Assembly (NCBI RefSeq): GCF_000226095.1
Contig: NC_016473.1
Coordinates: forward strand, 1,488,001-1,552,000
DNA from: Thermothelomyces thermophilus ATCC 42464
Lineage: Eukaryota; Ascomycota; Sordariomycetes; Sordariales; Chaetomiaceae
DNA: 64,000 bases
Reading direction: 5' to 3'
Under the pieces are notes generated by a model that saw nothing but the letters and a program-made list of their open reading frames with translations, made no database searches and was not told where the DNA came from. This document shows, one piece after another, positions 10,901 to 22,313 of the stretch (position 1 is its first letter; each line of letters begins with the position of its first letter). The position numbers were made by a program, and so were the translations under genes.

Positions 10901-11913
10901 GTTCCCTTGCCCTTCCTCTTCGCATGCCTTGCAACGGCGGAGAGCGGGGTGAGGGAGGACAAGGTCTTGGAAGCTTTCGACGACGAGGCTGCAGGCTTGG
11001 ATTTGGACGTGGACTTGGGCGTCTTAGAGGAAGCTTTCGCAGACAGTTTCTCTGCTGGCTTTGCTGGCTCCTGTGTCGGCTTCTTGGCCGGCTTCTCGGC
11101 GGCGGGCTCGGCTGGTTCTGCGTCCGCCTTTGCTTCTGCCTTAGCTTCTGCCTTTGCCTTGGCGAAGCCCAACGCCTCAGCTAAGCTCTTTTGCCGTTTT
11201 GTAGTTGCTGTCTTCGCCTCCTTTGGCGCAGCGGCCGGGGCTTTCTCGCACGGCGCATGCTCCGCCGTCTGTTTGACCAACTGAGCATCATCCCGCAGCT
11301 CCTGGCGGAGAACCTTCTTCAGCATGACGAGGGCACCCTCCAGCGTCTTCTCATCCTGTGGTGATGATGATGATGAACCCTTCCCTTTCCCAGGCTTCTC
11401 CTCCGAGCTGGAGCCGGAAGCGGGAGCTGTTTGTGGTGTCTCTGTTTCGGTGCCGGCGTGGGCATCTTTGGTCTGGGGAGTCGATTGGCGCTGGTCGGCC
11501 TTGATCTCCTTCAGCACATTGAGGGTCTCTCGCCAGAGCTGGTGCGTCGTCGTCGGTGATGATGCTGATGCCGAAGCGGACGAAGCTCTTGATCGCCGAG
11601 CTTTCCGCTTCCGCTGACGCTTGCTCGGCTTTGATCGCTTGGGTGTCTTAGCTTGCTCCGCGGTCTGCTGTTCGGCGGTCTGTGTATCCTTTTGCTGCTG
11701 CTGCTCCTGCTGCGACGGCGGTGTTGGTGGTGGTGGTGATGGCGGCGGCGGCGGCGGGTGCTGGTCAGGCGGCGACGAGTAATGGCGTGCTGCACACAAT
11801 CTGGCGACGGCTCCCGGCAGCCTCGTGGCGCCGCTGGCGAGCAGCGCGCGGCATGATGTGCAGATGAACCCAGTCTTCCAAGCGCTGCGTGCTTGTCTGG
11901 TCAATTGTAACAT
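7963..11913 (-). CDS. pet127: Pet127-family mitochondrial RNA processing/degradation protein
   Basis: Single exon, 1316 aa. The N-terminus (MLQLTRQARSAWKTGF, then R/A-rich sequence) looks like a mitochondrial targeting peptide. Residues about 45-350 are low-complexity Ala/Lys/Ser/Glu. The Pet127 core follows at about 360-745, with FNPGVYHIRDPRSRVFNFDP, LHWKDGTYAIDADKEFDT, GMFDLKTRAVISIRMDAQDF and MGRMDGIFVAYHNTERIFGF. A long acidic/Pro-rich spacer (about 745-1120) leads to a second ordered block (about 1130-1260: LTVRNKVDGQYVTRPEKLHP, RAHNLYKMVLKRRKNLLYP). In yeast, Pet127 acts on 5' processing and stability of mitochondrial RNAs at the inner membrane. At 1316 aa this protein is far longer than yeast Pet127 (about 800 aa), mainly because of the disordered regions. 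The C-terminus is Gly/Asn- and Lys/Glu-rich. Confidence 0.92.
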   Translation of the reverse strand: MLQLTRQARSAWKTGFICTSCRALLASGATRLPGAVARLCAARHYSSPPDQHPPPPPPSPPPPTPPSQQEQQQQKDTQTAEQQTAEQAKTPKRSKPSKRQRKRKARRSRASSASASASSPTTTHQLWRETLNVLKEIKADQRQSTPQTKDAHAGTETETPQTAPASGSSSEEKPGKGKGSSSSSPQDEKTLEGALVMLKKVLRQELRDDAQLVKQTAEHAPCEKAPAAAPKEAKTATTKRQKSLAEALGFAKAKAEAKAEAKADAEPAEPAAEKPAKKPTQEPAKPAEKLSAKASSKTPKSTSKSKPAASSSKASKTLSSLTPLSAVARHAKRKGKGTTGFVVNRIDAAKIELTPIEKEQPPVPRLAYGLDRVLFNPGVYHIRDPRSRVFNFDPYLERIMPIKEFDFEAIKQYVTSSKDMTLIKTAAEHQKKYTGSTSSMTSTLAHFHYLLSAWRPINPCMLSKNFEIDSYRFTRIMRAPAATFLHWKDGTYAIDADKEFDTANILSMLGKSMEKFLTLPKQEFEKYRKINSDQLTEEERNGPESYHYTTLGDFLMRSQLDAYDPRLPGTGMFDLKTRAVISIRMDAQDFHKGLGYEIRTRFGNWESFEREYYDMIRSAFLKYSLQVRMGRMDGIFVAYHNTERIFGFQYIPLQEMDLSLHGQENTTLGDREFKLSVYLLNKVLDKVTKKYPGRSLRLHFETRGEETPFMYIFAKPVTPREIEEIQGATRAKVEEFERQMMGVVEEARALDEEDGGEESLDDAEEHDMDESDGEEITSSAAWEEVMLKVEDELEDEEHGVTFVREAIEDALQESGLLRNAASDETQRYVDAFLEALTGNGRRAAPEDHDAPEPAASGEAEPAVERSAGSGATPSIVPEATEQAEQSSGEPHEYDAQPAATESSSAEEPTLKDLIVKLATQIRAAPSEQRTSLKEREDVIDEDESEYALKLRKIERLLSELTDQPPQGDKAGEGAGSGVVETGEVLAEDGQQVKPTEPSVSAGPTTRPEHAEAKGETAVNTKEAPVTPPKDSAAASPTSAEAAEAGKHSEKEKSQPTGTTESPTARPTESAPIPFPAPAAKDAGEAPATPPKASSQPKSEPEPKAKQAATESPPAAADAPGKAKFPAEERDTGELYGLILTVRNKVDGQYVTRPEKLHPRQRWQVEYAIEEVKPERAHNLYKMVLKRRKNLLYPEDAADANRWREMFSGRLEKYSARGRKFRRREDERLRGQPVHVYGEDEPLPFESVYGEAALGGYGKGNGNGNGTGKGGGNGKEKDDGEEDESPEKEKEKKEVEKAERNEEDDDNRAGRKGKRRS

Positions 11914-14900
11914 GGCAACGCGCTTGGCTCAGGGTCGCGGTCAAAGCCTGGAGTGGTGGACGTCGTGATCCGGGCGTCGTGATCCGGCCGTCGCGAGTTT
12001 CGTCAATTGGTTTGAACGCGATCTCTGCACCCGCGGCCTTATCGTGATTTTACTGCTTGTCACCGACCCCAGCCCCTGTCAACCTTTTTTTTCAGCCCAC
12101 TTGCCTGCTTTGGGTAGGTTCCACTTTTCGTCTTTGCCGGTGCGGGTGCGAGAGGGGAAGGATCGGGGGCGGATGCCGGAGTCCGGTGGGTCCGTCCGGC
12201 CCCCGTCGCCGGTCCCGTGTGCAAGATTTAGTTCTGGTTCCGGCCAGCGATCCCTTGACACACTTTCTGGTATTCTGTCGCCTGATCGTAGGTTATACTC
12301 ACACAGGGCTCGAGGTTGACATTGATTAGGCGATGCCAGAACGAGCGTTCCAGTCGATGGCGTAATAGAAGTTGTTGATCTAAGGCTGACTTCCATTTAG
12401 CTGTCACCCGAAACGTGAGAGAAGAGGCTGCAGCCAGGAACAACCGTGTGCGAGTCCGGCAGTCAGCAGGCCCCGCGATAAATCAGGACAAATTCGTCCT
12501 GCAACGAGTCATTGCAGGCATCATCCATCCAAATTGGAAACCCCGGAGGATACTGAGGGGTGTTTGTCCAACTTGAATGGTACGCCTCAAATTGCCGAGG
12601 ACGGAGAGCACGGTATGGAAATGCTGTAGCTGTCAGGCCCAAAGCACAAGTACCTTGTCCTCAATAAAAAACAACATTATCCAATCCATCGAGCAATGTC
12701 AGAGCGAACGTCTTGGACCTGGTAGTGAAAATGTCGTAGCTCTCCGGAACCTCCAGGTGCAGGTTTGGGGGGATCTAGGGTGCCATCAGGTGCCCATATT
12801 GGGGGGCACGAAACGCGAAATCGTACAATCAATGTGTGCTTGGAGCGGTGGCATACGATACCGTATTGGCGTGAGGTAATGGGTGCGTTTGTTTTGCTGA
12901 CTTCTAGGGAAGAGCTCCTCGGGTTAATGCTTGAAGGAAGAACGAGTCTCAGTGGCAGGCGAAGGAAGCCTGGTACGGAAGTAGTTGGGTTTCGTATTAA
13001 GGAAGTCACGTAGTTATAGTGCACGCAGCGAGGACTTGCGATTCGTGATCTCACAGCAAAACTCTTCCTGATCGTTCCAGTTTGAGCGTGCGGTAGCACG
13101 AGTGCATGTCCTCAAGCTCTTCTCATAATTTCACCTTATTTTGGATGTCTGAATCAAGCCCTCAGCTTAGCAAATTCCACCGCCGATTCTCCGGTTTCCC
13201 TTCATCCATCCTATGCCTAATAGGCCTGATACATTGTATCCGAAGAGACACACAGATTTGCCATCTTGTGGTCAAATCCTGTGTACATTCTGTATACACT
13301 AGCTGGCACATTATGACTCTCGGAAGGCTGGAAACTCCTTATTCGATCTGCAATATTCGACTGACAGGCGAGCCAAACCAGGCCAACTCGGTAAGCCTGG
13401 TCTTGGCCCCACTTGCCCGATTGCTCTTGCCCTGTTGCGCTTCCTCTCCGGAAACCAGATCGAAGGCTGAAAAACTGCTTCCTTCTGGATTTGCCGCCTT
13501 TGACTCGCGAAGGGACCAAATGGGGTTCGGATCAAGAGGGGTTAGCTTCGGAACCCCTGATTCCTTTCAAGCCACACGCCCCGAACCCCTTCCACTCCTT
13601 TGCCGCGATTCCGACACGCACCGTATCTGACGACGAGAAAACCACCAACTAAAGAGCCACGTGCAAACGTAATGCGCTGTCGATGCAGCAGGTGCCTGCT
13701 GTCCAACCGCCTGGGCTCCTGCAAAGCTTGTCCGCTCTGTTCTTCCTCCCCCCAGTTTGCACTTTTATTTTGCTTTCCCTTACCCGCTCATATAACTCAA
13801 TGACAACATGCCAGTCACTCCGCGGCGCGGTGGGATGAGATTGAAGCTTCTCACCCTTGCGGTTTTCTGTGGGGGGGGTCTCTTCGGGCGCGTGTTTCGT
13901 GAGCGTATCGCAGTGTCGGCCAGCCCATCCATGCCCAACGTCAATGATACTCAAAACGCCTGGCGACCCACGCCAGGCAAACCATACGAATTGTGGACTC
14001 CATACACAGCACACTACGGATTACTCCGTACCTGAGCAGCTCATCGTGGACTATTCCTTGCACTAGTCAACCATGGAAAAACAAACGTTAGCGGTAGGGG
14101 CGGGAACTCCCGTGCTGGCTGCTGGCTTGACGTCCTTCCAATCGGACTCGTCCCTTCAACGACGAAAGAAAAAAAAATTGCTTGGCTCGAGCCGAGCTGA
14201 CCGATGACGTGATTGCGGACCATGATGGTTTTGCCTCGCAATCAAGGCTGGTTGGTGTTCAATCTGAGTCAGGCTAAGATGCCGTAAAAAAGACCCTCGG
14301 CCAGGCTCTTTCTTACCAGACTCGGGTTTCTGTTGGGCAGATGCCGCTGCTATGCGTGCCCTTTGTCCGTCTGCACATCGTGTACGGATTACATACTTTA
14401 TGTACAGTACATACACAATGTGATGAGTGGGCGGTCTGAACACACGCCAGACTAGATTCTTTTCTCTTATCACTTTGATCGGAGGTGGCTTGGCTTTTTT
14501 CCACTCGCTTTATTTTTACACCTCTGTTTGACGTACATACATACGCTGACGAGGAGTGCATGCGCATCTGTCATCGATCTGTCAAGATCCGTGCAGGGCT
14601 CTTTCTCAGGGCTTCTCCTGCCGAGGAAACTCGACCGGCCAGTGCACCTCTTGCGACTCAAACTCCCCAACCCCCGCTTACGGCGGCTGCTTGAGGCGGA
14701 TATGAACCGGCCAGAAAACCAGATTTCTGCGGATGCATGTGCTCCGCTTCTGATGTTGCCTCCCATTCAGCCGCGACAGAGTCGAGCTCTTCTCCGTTTT
14801 GTCCGTTTGCTCTCCAGGTACGAGGTCGCGTTTGCGTGTCACGGACCAGCCTCCCCGTGGTTAAAACCGTTGAAACCTTGACGGTGGTACATAGCTACGC

Positions 14901-17900
14901 TTCGCGACGAACCTATACGAATCGGGAGGGCATGTGGCAATTCGGCGCGATGGGATTTGCCTTCCTCATGGGGACCCCACGGCAAGGGGTGTGTTCTATT
15001 AGGTAATGGTCTTCACGACGACGCAACGCCCGCCAAGACGAGCGGCGGGATGGGCCCATTAGAGTAGACTTCGTACACTACATGTTGGATTTCAAGTCTT
15101 GACAGCACGATGATGCTCTGAAATTGGCGGAAGATTGTCTTAGATTCCGGTCCTAGCAAGGCAATGCCACGATTGATAAGCGCGCCCGGGAGATACCCGT
15201 ACAGACCGTTCTTTGGGCCCGAAGCTCGACAAACGTTACACTAGCCATCCAGAACTACAGACAGACCCGCAAGCCGAATCTTGGCCTGGGGCGTGTTTTG
15301 CATCGTCGTCAAGGTGCGTGTACGGAATATTTGACTCGGCTGGTCTGGGGACGGGAGCATTCACCAAATGTACCATTTGCACATGTACTGTATAGGATGC
15401 ACTCCTGGGTCCTCCGGGTCGTCTTCCCGCCGTGGCATGATGTGGTATCACCCGGAGGCTGCCGTGACGAGCGTATGCCGTCTACCTTCGTTTTGTGCCG
15501 TTTGTCGCAGCGTTTCGGCGTTGCATGTCTTCCTTGACCGCGCAGCGATTGGCCAAGCGTTGAGTGACTACTCGGGAGCCGGATGGCGATTCAAGCCTCG
15601 CAAATCACGAAACCCTTTTGCGGGCAGCGCCTTCAAGCACCTTGTTTGTTGAGCCGAAGTCGTGCGCGAACCAGAATCACGCTTCTCCGCTTCACTGCCT
15701 TGCGAATGTCGTTGCTCGCTGCGGCCGTGGGAGTGACAAACGACCGTTCCGAAACATGCCGGGCCACCGCTACTCTGATACCATAGCGACCCGTTATCGC
15801 GATATCGCTCGCCTGGCAAGGCGCAACGGCGAACGGGTCTGCGCACTGTTGCGGTACCCGATAAGGCGCAAGGATGCGTAGTACAAGCTCCTTTCTTTTC
15901 TGCCGGCCGAGAATCATCAATCCTACACTAGACTACCTGACACTAGTTATCGGTACCATACAGCAAGCGAGCCTTCAGGGGTTAGAGAGTTTGGGGTGCT
16001 CGTGACCTCAACTCTTCGTTCCAGCGTATTGGGACGGGCGACAGTGAGACGGACGATCGCAAAAAGGCCGAGACAGTGCGCGCTGAATGCTGTGTGACGA
16101 TCCAGCGGCACAACGGCAGAGTGTGCAACACGTTGCAGGGGGGAAAAGGGTGAGACGAGGCCAATAACAAGTTGCAGAGTTTCAAGCACGACTGTAGCTG
16201 GCTGTACGATGGCGAGCCTGGTCGTGGTCTGCGACACGGTGAGTCTTGCGACATTGAGGCGTGTTGAGGCGCTTATCTTGCAGCTGCCAAAATGCGGCAT
16301 CGCACTGGTCGAGGATGGGAGTACGGGAGCTTACCCGGCTGCTGAGGTGCGATGGTGCGATAGGCCAGTAAGAAGCCGCATGGGAAACTGTTCAGCGGTT
16401 GCCAAAGTTCAGGCAGGTGTACTGTACGGAGTAATGGGAGTCAGTGCAGCGATCGAGGTCTGCGACTTCCCCGTGCAACTTTCCTCGGAAGCAACTGGAA
16501 TAATCGCATCGCATAGATGTGCTCAAGTTCTTTTAGCTTAAGTCTTTCCACCTCTCGCTGAGGTAGGTGCCTATCTTACTTGTAAGTCTTTCAAAGTTGC
16601 CCAGAAAATCGAGCCAAGCATGTCGGCTCGGGGAAACTGCGTCTGGAACACAGAGAGACACTCTTATCTCAACCGTGACCCCCACAGTGGGTGATCCATG
16701 TGGCATCCCTTGGGTTCCACTCCAAACCCCTGTCAATGCTGCCTCAAAGCTCTACTCACAAAGTTTCTTTCGGTGTCAGGCACTTAACGGCGAGGACCTT
16801 GCGGGCCGGTTTGGGACAAACGGAACCACTTCACCAGCCAGCAAAGACACGATAGATCTGGGGACGAGGCGTTTGGAGCATGGCTGTTCTACCACTGGCT
16901 ACGCCCATGTGCTGCAGCGCCCGCGCCGTCCCTTTTCAACGTTTCCTTCGACGTTTGACACGCACTAAACTCGGCCGCCGCTTGCGCCCACCTTTTCCAC
17001 AACAACCCGGCGGCTTCATCTCCACGTCCCGCCCACGCTCGCGCAAAGGCTTTTTTTCACAAGCGCGGCAGTTCGTTCCCACTTCCCAGTCGATCCGCAA
17101 AATGTATTACACACAACATACTAGTGTACGGAGTAGTGCACGGTAGAATCTCCACCAGCCAGACCGCCTTCATTGTTTTGCGCCATGCTCGGCAGCCAGG
17201 GGACGCGAACTGCGGTCTTGCAGGACAAACATATGGATTGGACATATGTACATACATTATTGCAGTGGAGGACAAACGAACTGGAGACGGAATGCCATGT
17301 TGCGGCCCGGGCTTGCAGAAGACAATTGTCACGTCACTTGGCGCAATCGCTGCGTCGATGGGGGCCCAAAAGTACAACGGCCGCCAAGTCGTGGAAGGAC
17401 CTCGTAGTGCCGCATTGGGAGGAACCTCCCCACACGAGAATGCGACCCGCAGAGGCTCCGGTATCTCGCTATTGACGAGGACCCGCGGCCGCGTCTCCGA
17501 GACAGGCCTGGTACCTTCTTGCCCACTTGGCAAGCAATTTATCTCGCTCAAATCCTAGCAGCCGGCCCTATCTCCTGGGTATCATCCCTCCCTCTTTTCC
17601 GCAGCCCACGACCTCGCCAACCGTGGCGCTGCTCTTCGTCTTTCTTCTCTCCTGTATCTCGTCATCATTTTTCACCTTTCTTTTTTTCCCTTCCCACTTG
17701 GGCACTTTTTATCTTGTTCGCCTCAACGGACCCACAGGCTGTCACAAAAATACCCGCCCTCTGCGCTGCGACACCAACGACTCGGCTGGCCGTTATCGGG
17801 AACGCCAGTCTCTCCACAGATTTGTCTAAACGTTATCTACGCTCCGCCGGGAAGCAGCCGCGCTGCCGCTGTGGACTCCTCGTCGGATCTGGGGAATTTC

Positions 17901-18537
17901 TCCTGCACTGGCCTTCCCCGCCCATCAGCAACCCGAGGCAAGCAGACTTGCACGCTCGGTATCAGATACCGCCAGATCGGGCACCGCAGCCCCAGGATTT
18001 CACTGAGGGGCCCCCCGCCATTTTTAAATCGTCTATCAGCCCGCCTGTTCCTTGGTTTCTCGTTTGCCTCGACCCTGATCGCGTCCCGTATTGGCACTTG
18101 ATAACACCGGCCTTGTCGCCCGCCTGGCGGTCCTTTGTAACACGACATATCTGCTTGCACAGAGCCTCTTGTTCAGGGGACCCTCGCGGGCAGACCCATA
18201 ACCCCCATATCTCACACACACACTCCTCCCGCCCCCCCCCCCCCTTTCGCCTTCCCCTTTCTGGCGTCGATTTCACCGTCGCTCCATGGATATCACCCGG
18301 CTAGTTCAGCTCCTGACTGCCATGTGTGATTTCCGATAGGACGTTGTCGTCTGGTCGTTACTCCTTTCTCGCTAGCCCTCCCCATATCCCTTTTATTTTC
18401 ATGTCATCGACGCCCACCCCAATCCCGGTGATCACCATTCGCGCTGCTGCCTCACCACCGCCAACCTGCGGCACCCTCGAGGCCGCAGGACGCCTCTCAC
18501 TCTCGGAGCGTTGATCAGCCATCCAGCAATATCAGCA
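11914..18537. other. 6.6 kb divergent intergenic region between PET127 and the Cys-rich coiled-coil gene
   Basis: No supported gene. It contains dispersed-repeat motifs: GTAATCCGTAC on minus at 14382-14392, TACTCCGT near 14027, and ACGGAGTA near 16434 and 17115. The last kilobase (about 17550-18537) is strongly pyrimidine-rich and is probably promoter plus 5' leader of the gene starting at 18538. The longest open frame there (17519-18304) starts only at TTG and has no internal Met, so it is not treated as a gene. Confidence 0.6.
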
Positions 18538-20292
18538 ATGTCGGCACACTCGGCTTCTCCATCTCCGTTGCAATCGCCGGCCAACGGCCTCGCGGATGAG
18601 AGCAGGATGCCCAAGGGACATTGTCGATACATCCTTCTCCAACCCGAGATCAAGGGCCAAAGGTGTGCTTGTGTCAACTTCACACTCAACAAGGGCATCC
18701 CCGGCTCTACCTGCGAATGTGGCCATCTGGCATGTTACCACAACAGAGAGCCTGATGTCTCTGCAGACCAGAGGCAGGAGCTTGAACAGTTGAAGCGGCG
18801 GCTGCAGCATCTCGAGGAGCAGCTCTCCAGGGGGCAGGAGGACGTACTGGACAGCGTCGTCAGCAGGCTGAACGAAGTGGAGGAGCACCTGGAGAAGAGC
18901 AAGGAAGAAGTCGGGGAGCAAATAAAAGGGGCTTACCGGAACGTCAGCATCAGCTGGCGGTCTATCGAACAGGCGGAGCGCAGGAGCCAGCAGCACGACG
19001 AGCAACTCCGCCACATATACGACAAGCTGCGCGACCACGACGAGCAGCTCGACAGGGTGCACGCCGGACAGCTCGAGCTCCGAGATGCGGACCTAAGCTT
19101 GGAAGAGCGCATCGAGAACCTGACCGAGACGCTCGAGGAGGAGGAAGAAGCGCGCCTCGCGGCGGCGCTCGCCGCCCGGCCGCAGCGGAGGAGGTCAACA
19201 TCCGACACGTCCCGCCCAAGCGTCCCGTTGGGCCCTTTAGGGGCGGGGGCCGCCCACCAAGTCCCGTATCCGTCGCCAACGGGCGGCCCCATCAGCACCA
19301 GCACCTTCTCAGAAGTCTGCGACGGAACCGGGCGCGACGCCAAACGCTCAACTCGCCATTTTTGTCGGCACCCCTCCTCTCCGCGACCGGCACTCTCCCC
19401 ACCTGTCCGGCCCACCGGCCCCTGGACGGTCCACATCTCCCTCCTCCCCCATGCCTCTGTGCCCATGCCCTTCGAGCGCAACACGACTGCCTACCAGCGC
19501 TGCCTCTCGCGGGGCCTGCATCGCATGGTAGCCGTGCAAGGCCGAGACGCGGCCTCGTTCAAGGAGGCCGTCGAGAAGGCGTTCGGGCAGTTCCTCCGCG
19601 GGCGCGAGTGGATGCCGCTGCAGGCGAAGCTGTGCGACGCCGCCACGCTGCAGGGCCTCCCGATGCTGCGGCGGCTGGACGACCCGAAACGGCGCAACCC
19701 GCGCCTGGTCCTGGGCGGCGACCCAGCGTGTGACCACGAGTTCCTGCGCCGCCACTGCGCCGTCGTCGACCCGCACGGCGTCATCGACTCGCTGTACATC
19801 GCCATGCGCAACCACACCATCAGCTGGCACACGCTACGCCACGCGCCCGTCTTCATGGAGGGGCTCGAGGACTGCTGGGCCTACGACCCCCTGCTGGATA
19901 AGGATCCCTTTGACGACGCCGACATTGCGGTCGATGACGAAGCCCGGCCCGCTGCGGGAGACATCACTACCGCGCTGCCGCCTTCTGCGGGCGGCGTGGC
20001 CGGGCTCAAGAGGCCGCTATCGGAGATGTCCCGATCCAATAGCTTCGGCTCCGATGGGAATTCTTCTGGTGCTGCCGCGGCATTACAGGGGTCCTCGTCG
20101 TCATCATCATCATCATCTTCTTCTTCTTCTTCTTCTTCTTCCTCCTCCTCCTCCTCCTCTAACACCACCTCTACCGCCGCCGCCACCGGAGACATGATGG
20201 GTGATGAGGCTCGTGTCAAGAGACCATGTCCTGCCCCGCCGTCAGCGTCGATTGTGGAGATTCGGAGGAGGGATACCATCAAGACTGCTTGA
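18538..20292 (+). CDS. Conserved fungal protein with N-terminal Cys/His cluster and long coiled coil, function unknown
   Basis: Single exon, 584 aa from the ATG at 18538; the frame is open upstream only to a TTG. Residues 29-68 form a compact Cys/His cluster: CRYILLQP, then C43, C45, C59, C61, H63, C66 and H68 (CACVNF...CECGHLACYH). This looks like a small zinc-binding module. A coiled coil spans about 78-215. A Ser/Pro/Arg linker leads to a second ordered block at about 300-450 (GPWTVHISLLPHASVPMPFE, YQRCLSRGLHRMVAV, CAVVDPHGVIDSLYIAM). The C-terminal part is low-complexity, with a roughly 20-residue poly-Ser run, and has K/R-P patches that may be nuclear localisation signals. I recall similar unnamed proteins in other Pezizomycotina. 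A role in protein assembly or gene regulation is a guess from architecture only. Confidence 0.8.
   Translation: MSAHSASPSPLQSPANGLADESRMPKGHCRYILLQPEIKGQRCACVNFTLNKGIPGSTCECGHLACYHNREPDVSADQRQELEQLKRRLQHLEEQLSRGQEDVLDSVVSRLNEVEEHLEKSKEEVGEQIKGAYRNVSISWRSIEQAERRSQQHDEQLRHIYDKLRDHDEQLDRVHAGQLELRDADLSLEERIENLTETLEEEEEARLAAALAARPQRRRSTSDTSRPSVPLGPLGAGAAHQVPYPSPTGGPISTSTFSEVCDGTGRDAKRSTRHFCRHPSSPRPALSPPVRPTGPWTVHISLLPHASVPMPFERNTTAYQRCLSRGLHRMVAVQGRDAASFKEAVEKAFGQFLRGREWMPLQAKLCDAATLQGLPMLRRLDDPKRRNPRLVLGGDPACDHEFLRRHCAVVDPHGVIDSLYIAMRNHTISWHTLRHAPVFMEGLEDCWAYDPLLDKDPFDDADIAVDDEARPAAGDITTALPPSAGGVAGLKRPLSEMSRSNSFGSDGNSSGAAAALQGSSSSSSSSSSSSSSSSSSSSSSSNTTSTAAATGDMMGDEARVKRPCPAPPSASIVEIRRRDTIKTA
20093..20160 (+). 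repeat. Trinucleotide (TCN)n repeat coding for poly-Ser
   Basis: Runs of TCG, TCA, TCT/CTT and TCC encode about 20 consecutive serines near the end of the Cys-rich/coiled-coil protein. Mixed codons suggest the serine tract itself may be retained rather than being only recent slippage. Confidence 0.9.
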
Positions 20293-22313
20293 GCGGTGGA
20301 AGCACATACGTATTCACCGTTTGTCGAGCATGGGGCCGCGTGAGAGAGGGGACTTGAAATGCGTCATGAACAGAACAGAACGCGCACATGAGATAGACTG
20401 GGTCGCTCATAGAGCACGACGACTGGGGGGGTAATGTTATAGACTCTGCGGGTGTTTTGAGGACTGTTTGGAAGTGGTCGCGGCGTTCTTTTACCTTCTT
20501 AAGGAGAAAATTGCGGCGTACAGCGATATTCGTGCGGAATTTTCCGGTGTTTTCAACAGAGGTCGGGGGAGGGGGGAAGTCGGTTGGGTTGTTCTTTGGC
20601 AACGGGGTATTTGTTATTCGTTTTAGCTTCACCCCTCCCCATTTATGTTTTATCGAATGAAGTCGCCTATTCTCTTTTTTTTGATGCCTTTCACAAGCTC
20701 GCTGGGGCGGGCTCAGTGAACTGGGCAGCAGAGGTGCTGACAGGACGGATGGACAGCGAGTGCTCGAGACACAAGGCCTGCCATGACGGTGATGTCTGCA
20801 GATCTCGAAGGTCGGGAGAGACGATATGTGCACCTTTGCGCTGCAGTGCGCAGTTTGCGAAGGCCCCCAACTGGAGTCGGATGTTGGAATCAAACCTCTG
20901 AATACTCCCTTCCCTACCCCCTTCCACCCGAATGATCTCTTTGCGTGGTGACACTGTTTGGGGAGCGACAGCGCGCGGCTGGTCATGACTTGACGGGAAG
21001 CAAGTCGGAAGTCGGAAGTCGTCGTGATGTCAGCGCACGGAGGGAGAACAATCGTGCTACAACGGGTGCTCGTCTATTTTCCTGGCTGGATGCAGAAGAT
21101 CTTCCACACAAGTGCCCGCCCGCTTTCGGCAGCGGCCTCTGCTCTTGCTCAATTGGATGATGTGCCGGGTCGGTCTCAATCCCCGTCGGGTGTGCCCGAG
21201 CTAAAGCGACCAGTCATCAGGACCAATGGCGCAGAAGAGTGAGGTTACACAGGGGTTGAGGACAAGGAGCAGGTGGTACCATCCGTTGCCGCTCAATGTT
21301 GGCCGCCACGCTTGGTCGTAGATCCTTTCTGCTGCCATCATCTGATGGGAACCGGTTCGAGTTGAAAAGAGCGCTCGAAACACCGCCATTCTGTACACCG
21401 TAACCGTAGAGTACATATTATCGGTAGTATGCGCATATATTGCCGTTCAGCCCTTGAAAATTAAGGTCGCGAAAGAGGCACACTTGAGAAACCATTCGCT
21501 CCCAAATCGTCGGGCTGCATCTCGTTATTGAAGGCGCTGGGCGGTTGTGTAAGGTCCGGAAGCTGGCTGCTAAGAGTGAAAGAGGCATGCCTTTGGGATC
21601 AGCTAAGGCTGGCGAGTGAATCTTACGCTTACGAATCATGGCTGGGAGTAGATGCTTCACCCATACATAGTACTCCGTATTACTATAGAGATTCTGGATC
21701 TAGTGTCCCAGTCAGGTTTCAGCCAATGCGAGGGTCCTCATGAATGCCGCAGAGCATTTTGGCCTCCGTATTCGAATTTCGACGTGCTGAAAGCACAGGC
21801 GATGGAATGCAGAAAATTCCTACCTTAAACCACTACGTGGCGGGAGATATTTGTAGGCAACTATGAGTAGTGTATAGTACGAACTACTGTACAGAGTAAG
21901 CTTGGTAAGGTAGTTCTTGGTTTGTAGTGGATCCAAAGGAAAGGCACGGGCCGCACAGCTGAAAATGACTTTGGTAGGTGCGGCAACAATTTAAGTACTG
22001 CAATGTATCTCCTAGCGCAGATAAGGCGTTGAGATACAAGATTGCACTTCGCACTCAACTTCCGATCGCGCGCCACCACCAACAGCAGGGCAGCCTTGCA
22101 AGGGCCCAACATCGCATCTTTCATCACATCACGCAGCCGGCCTTCTTGACGATCGACTTGCTTCTCAAATACCCTCTTGGTCCCCGATCCTCTAGACATT
22201 TTTTTTTGGGTTTCAAGTCTTTAATTTCGTTATTTCTAGCACTACGAGAAGAATCACAACGCTCGATAATCAACATCCCGCGCGGCGCGTCGCGTCGCAC
22301 ACCCCCGCCCATC
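20293..22313. other. Intergenic region upstream of the NCBP3-like gene
   Basis: No supported gene. One TACTCCGT motif lies near 21667. About 22030-22313 is probably the promoter/5' leader of the next gene. Short ORFs on both strands look random. Confidence 0.65.

Noticed and set aside
17519-18304. 261-codon open frame upstream of the Cys-rich/coiled-coil gene
   Set aside because: It begins at TTG, has no internal ATG, is made of Pro/Ser/His from pyrimidine-rich DNA and shows no domain. It is best read as leader DNA.
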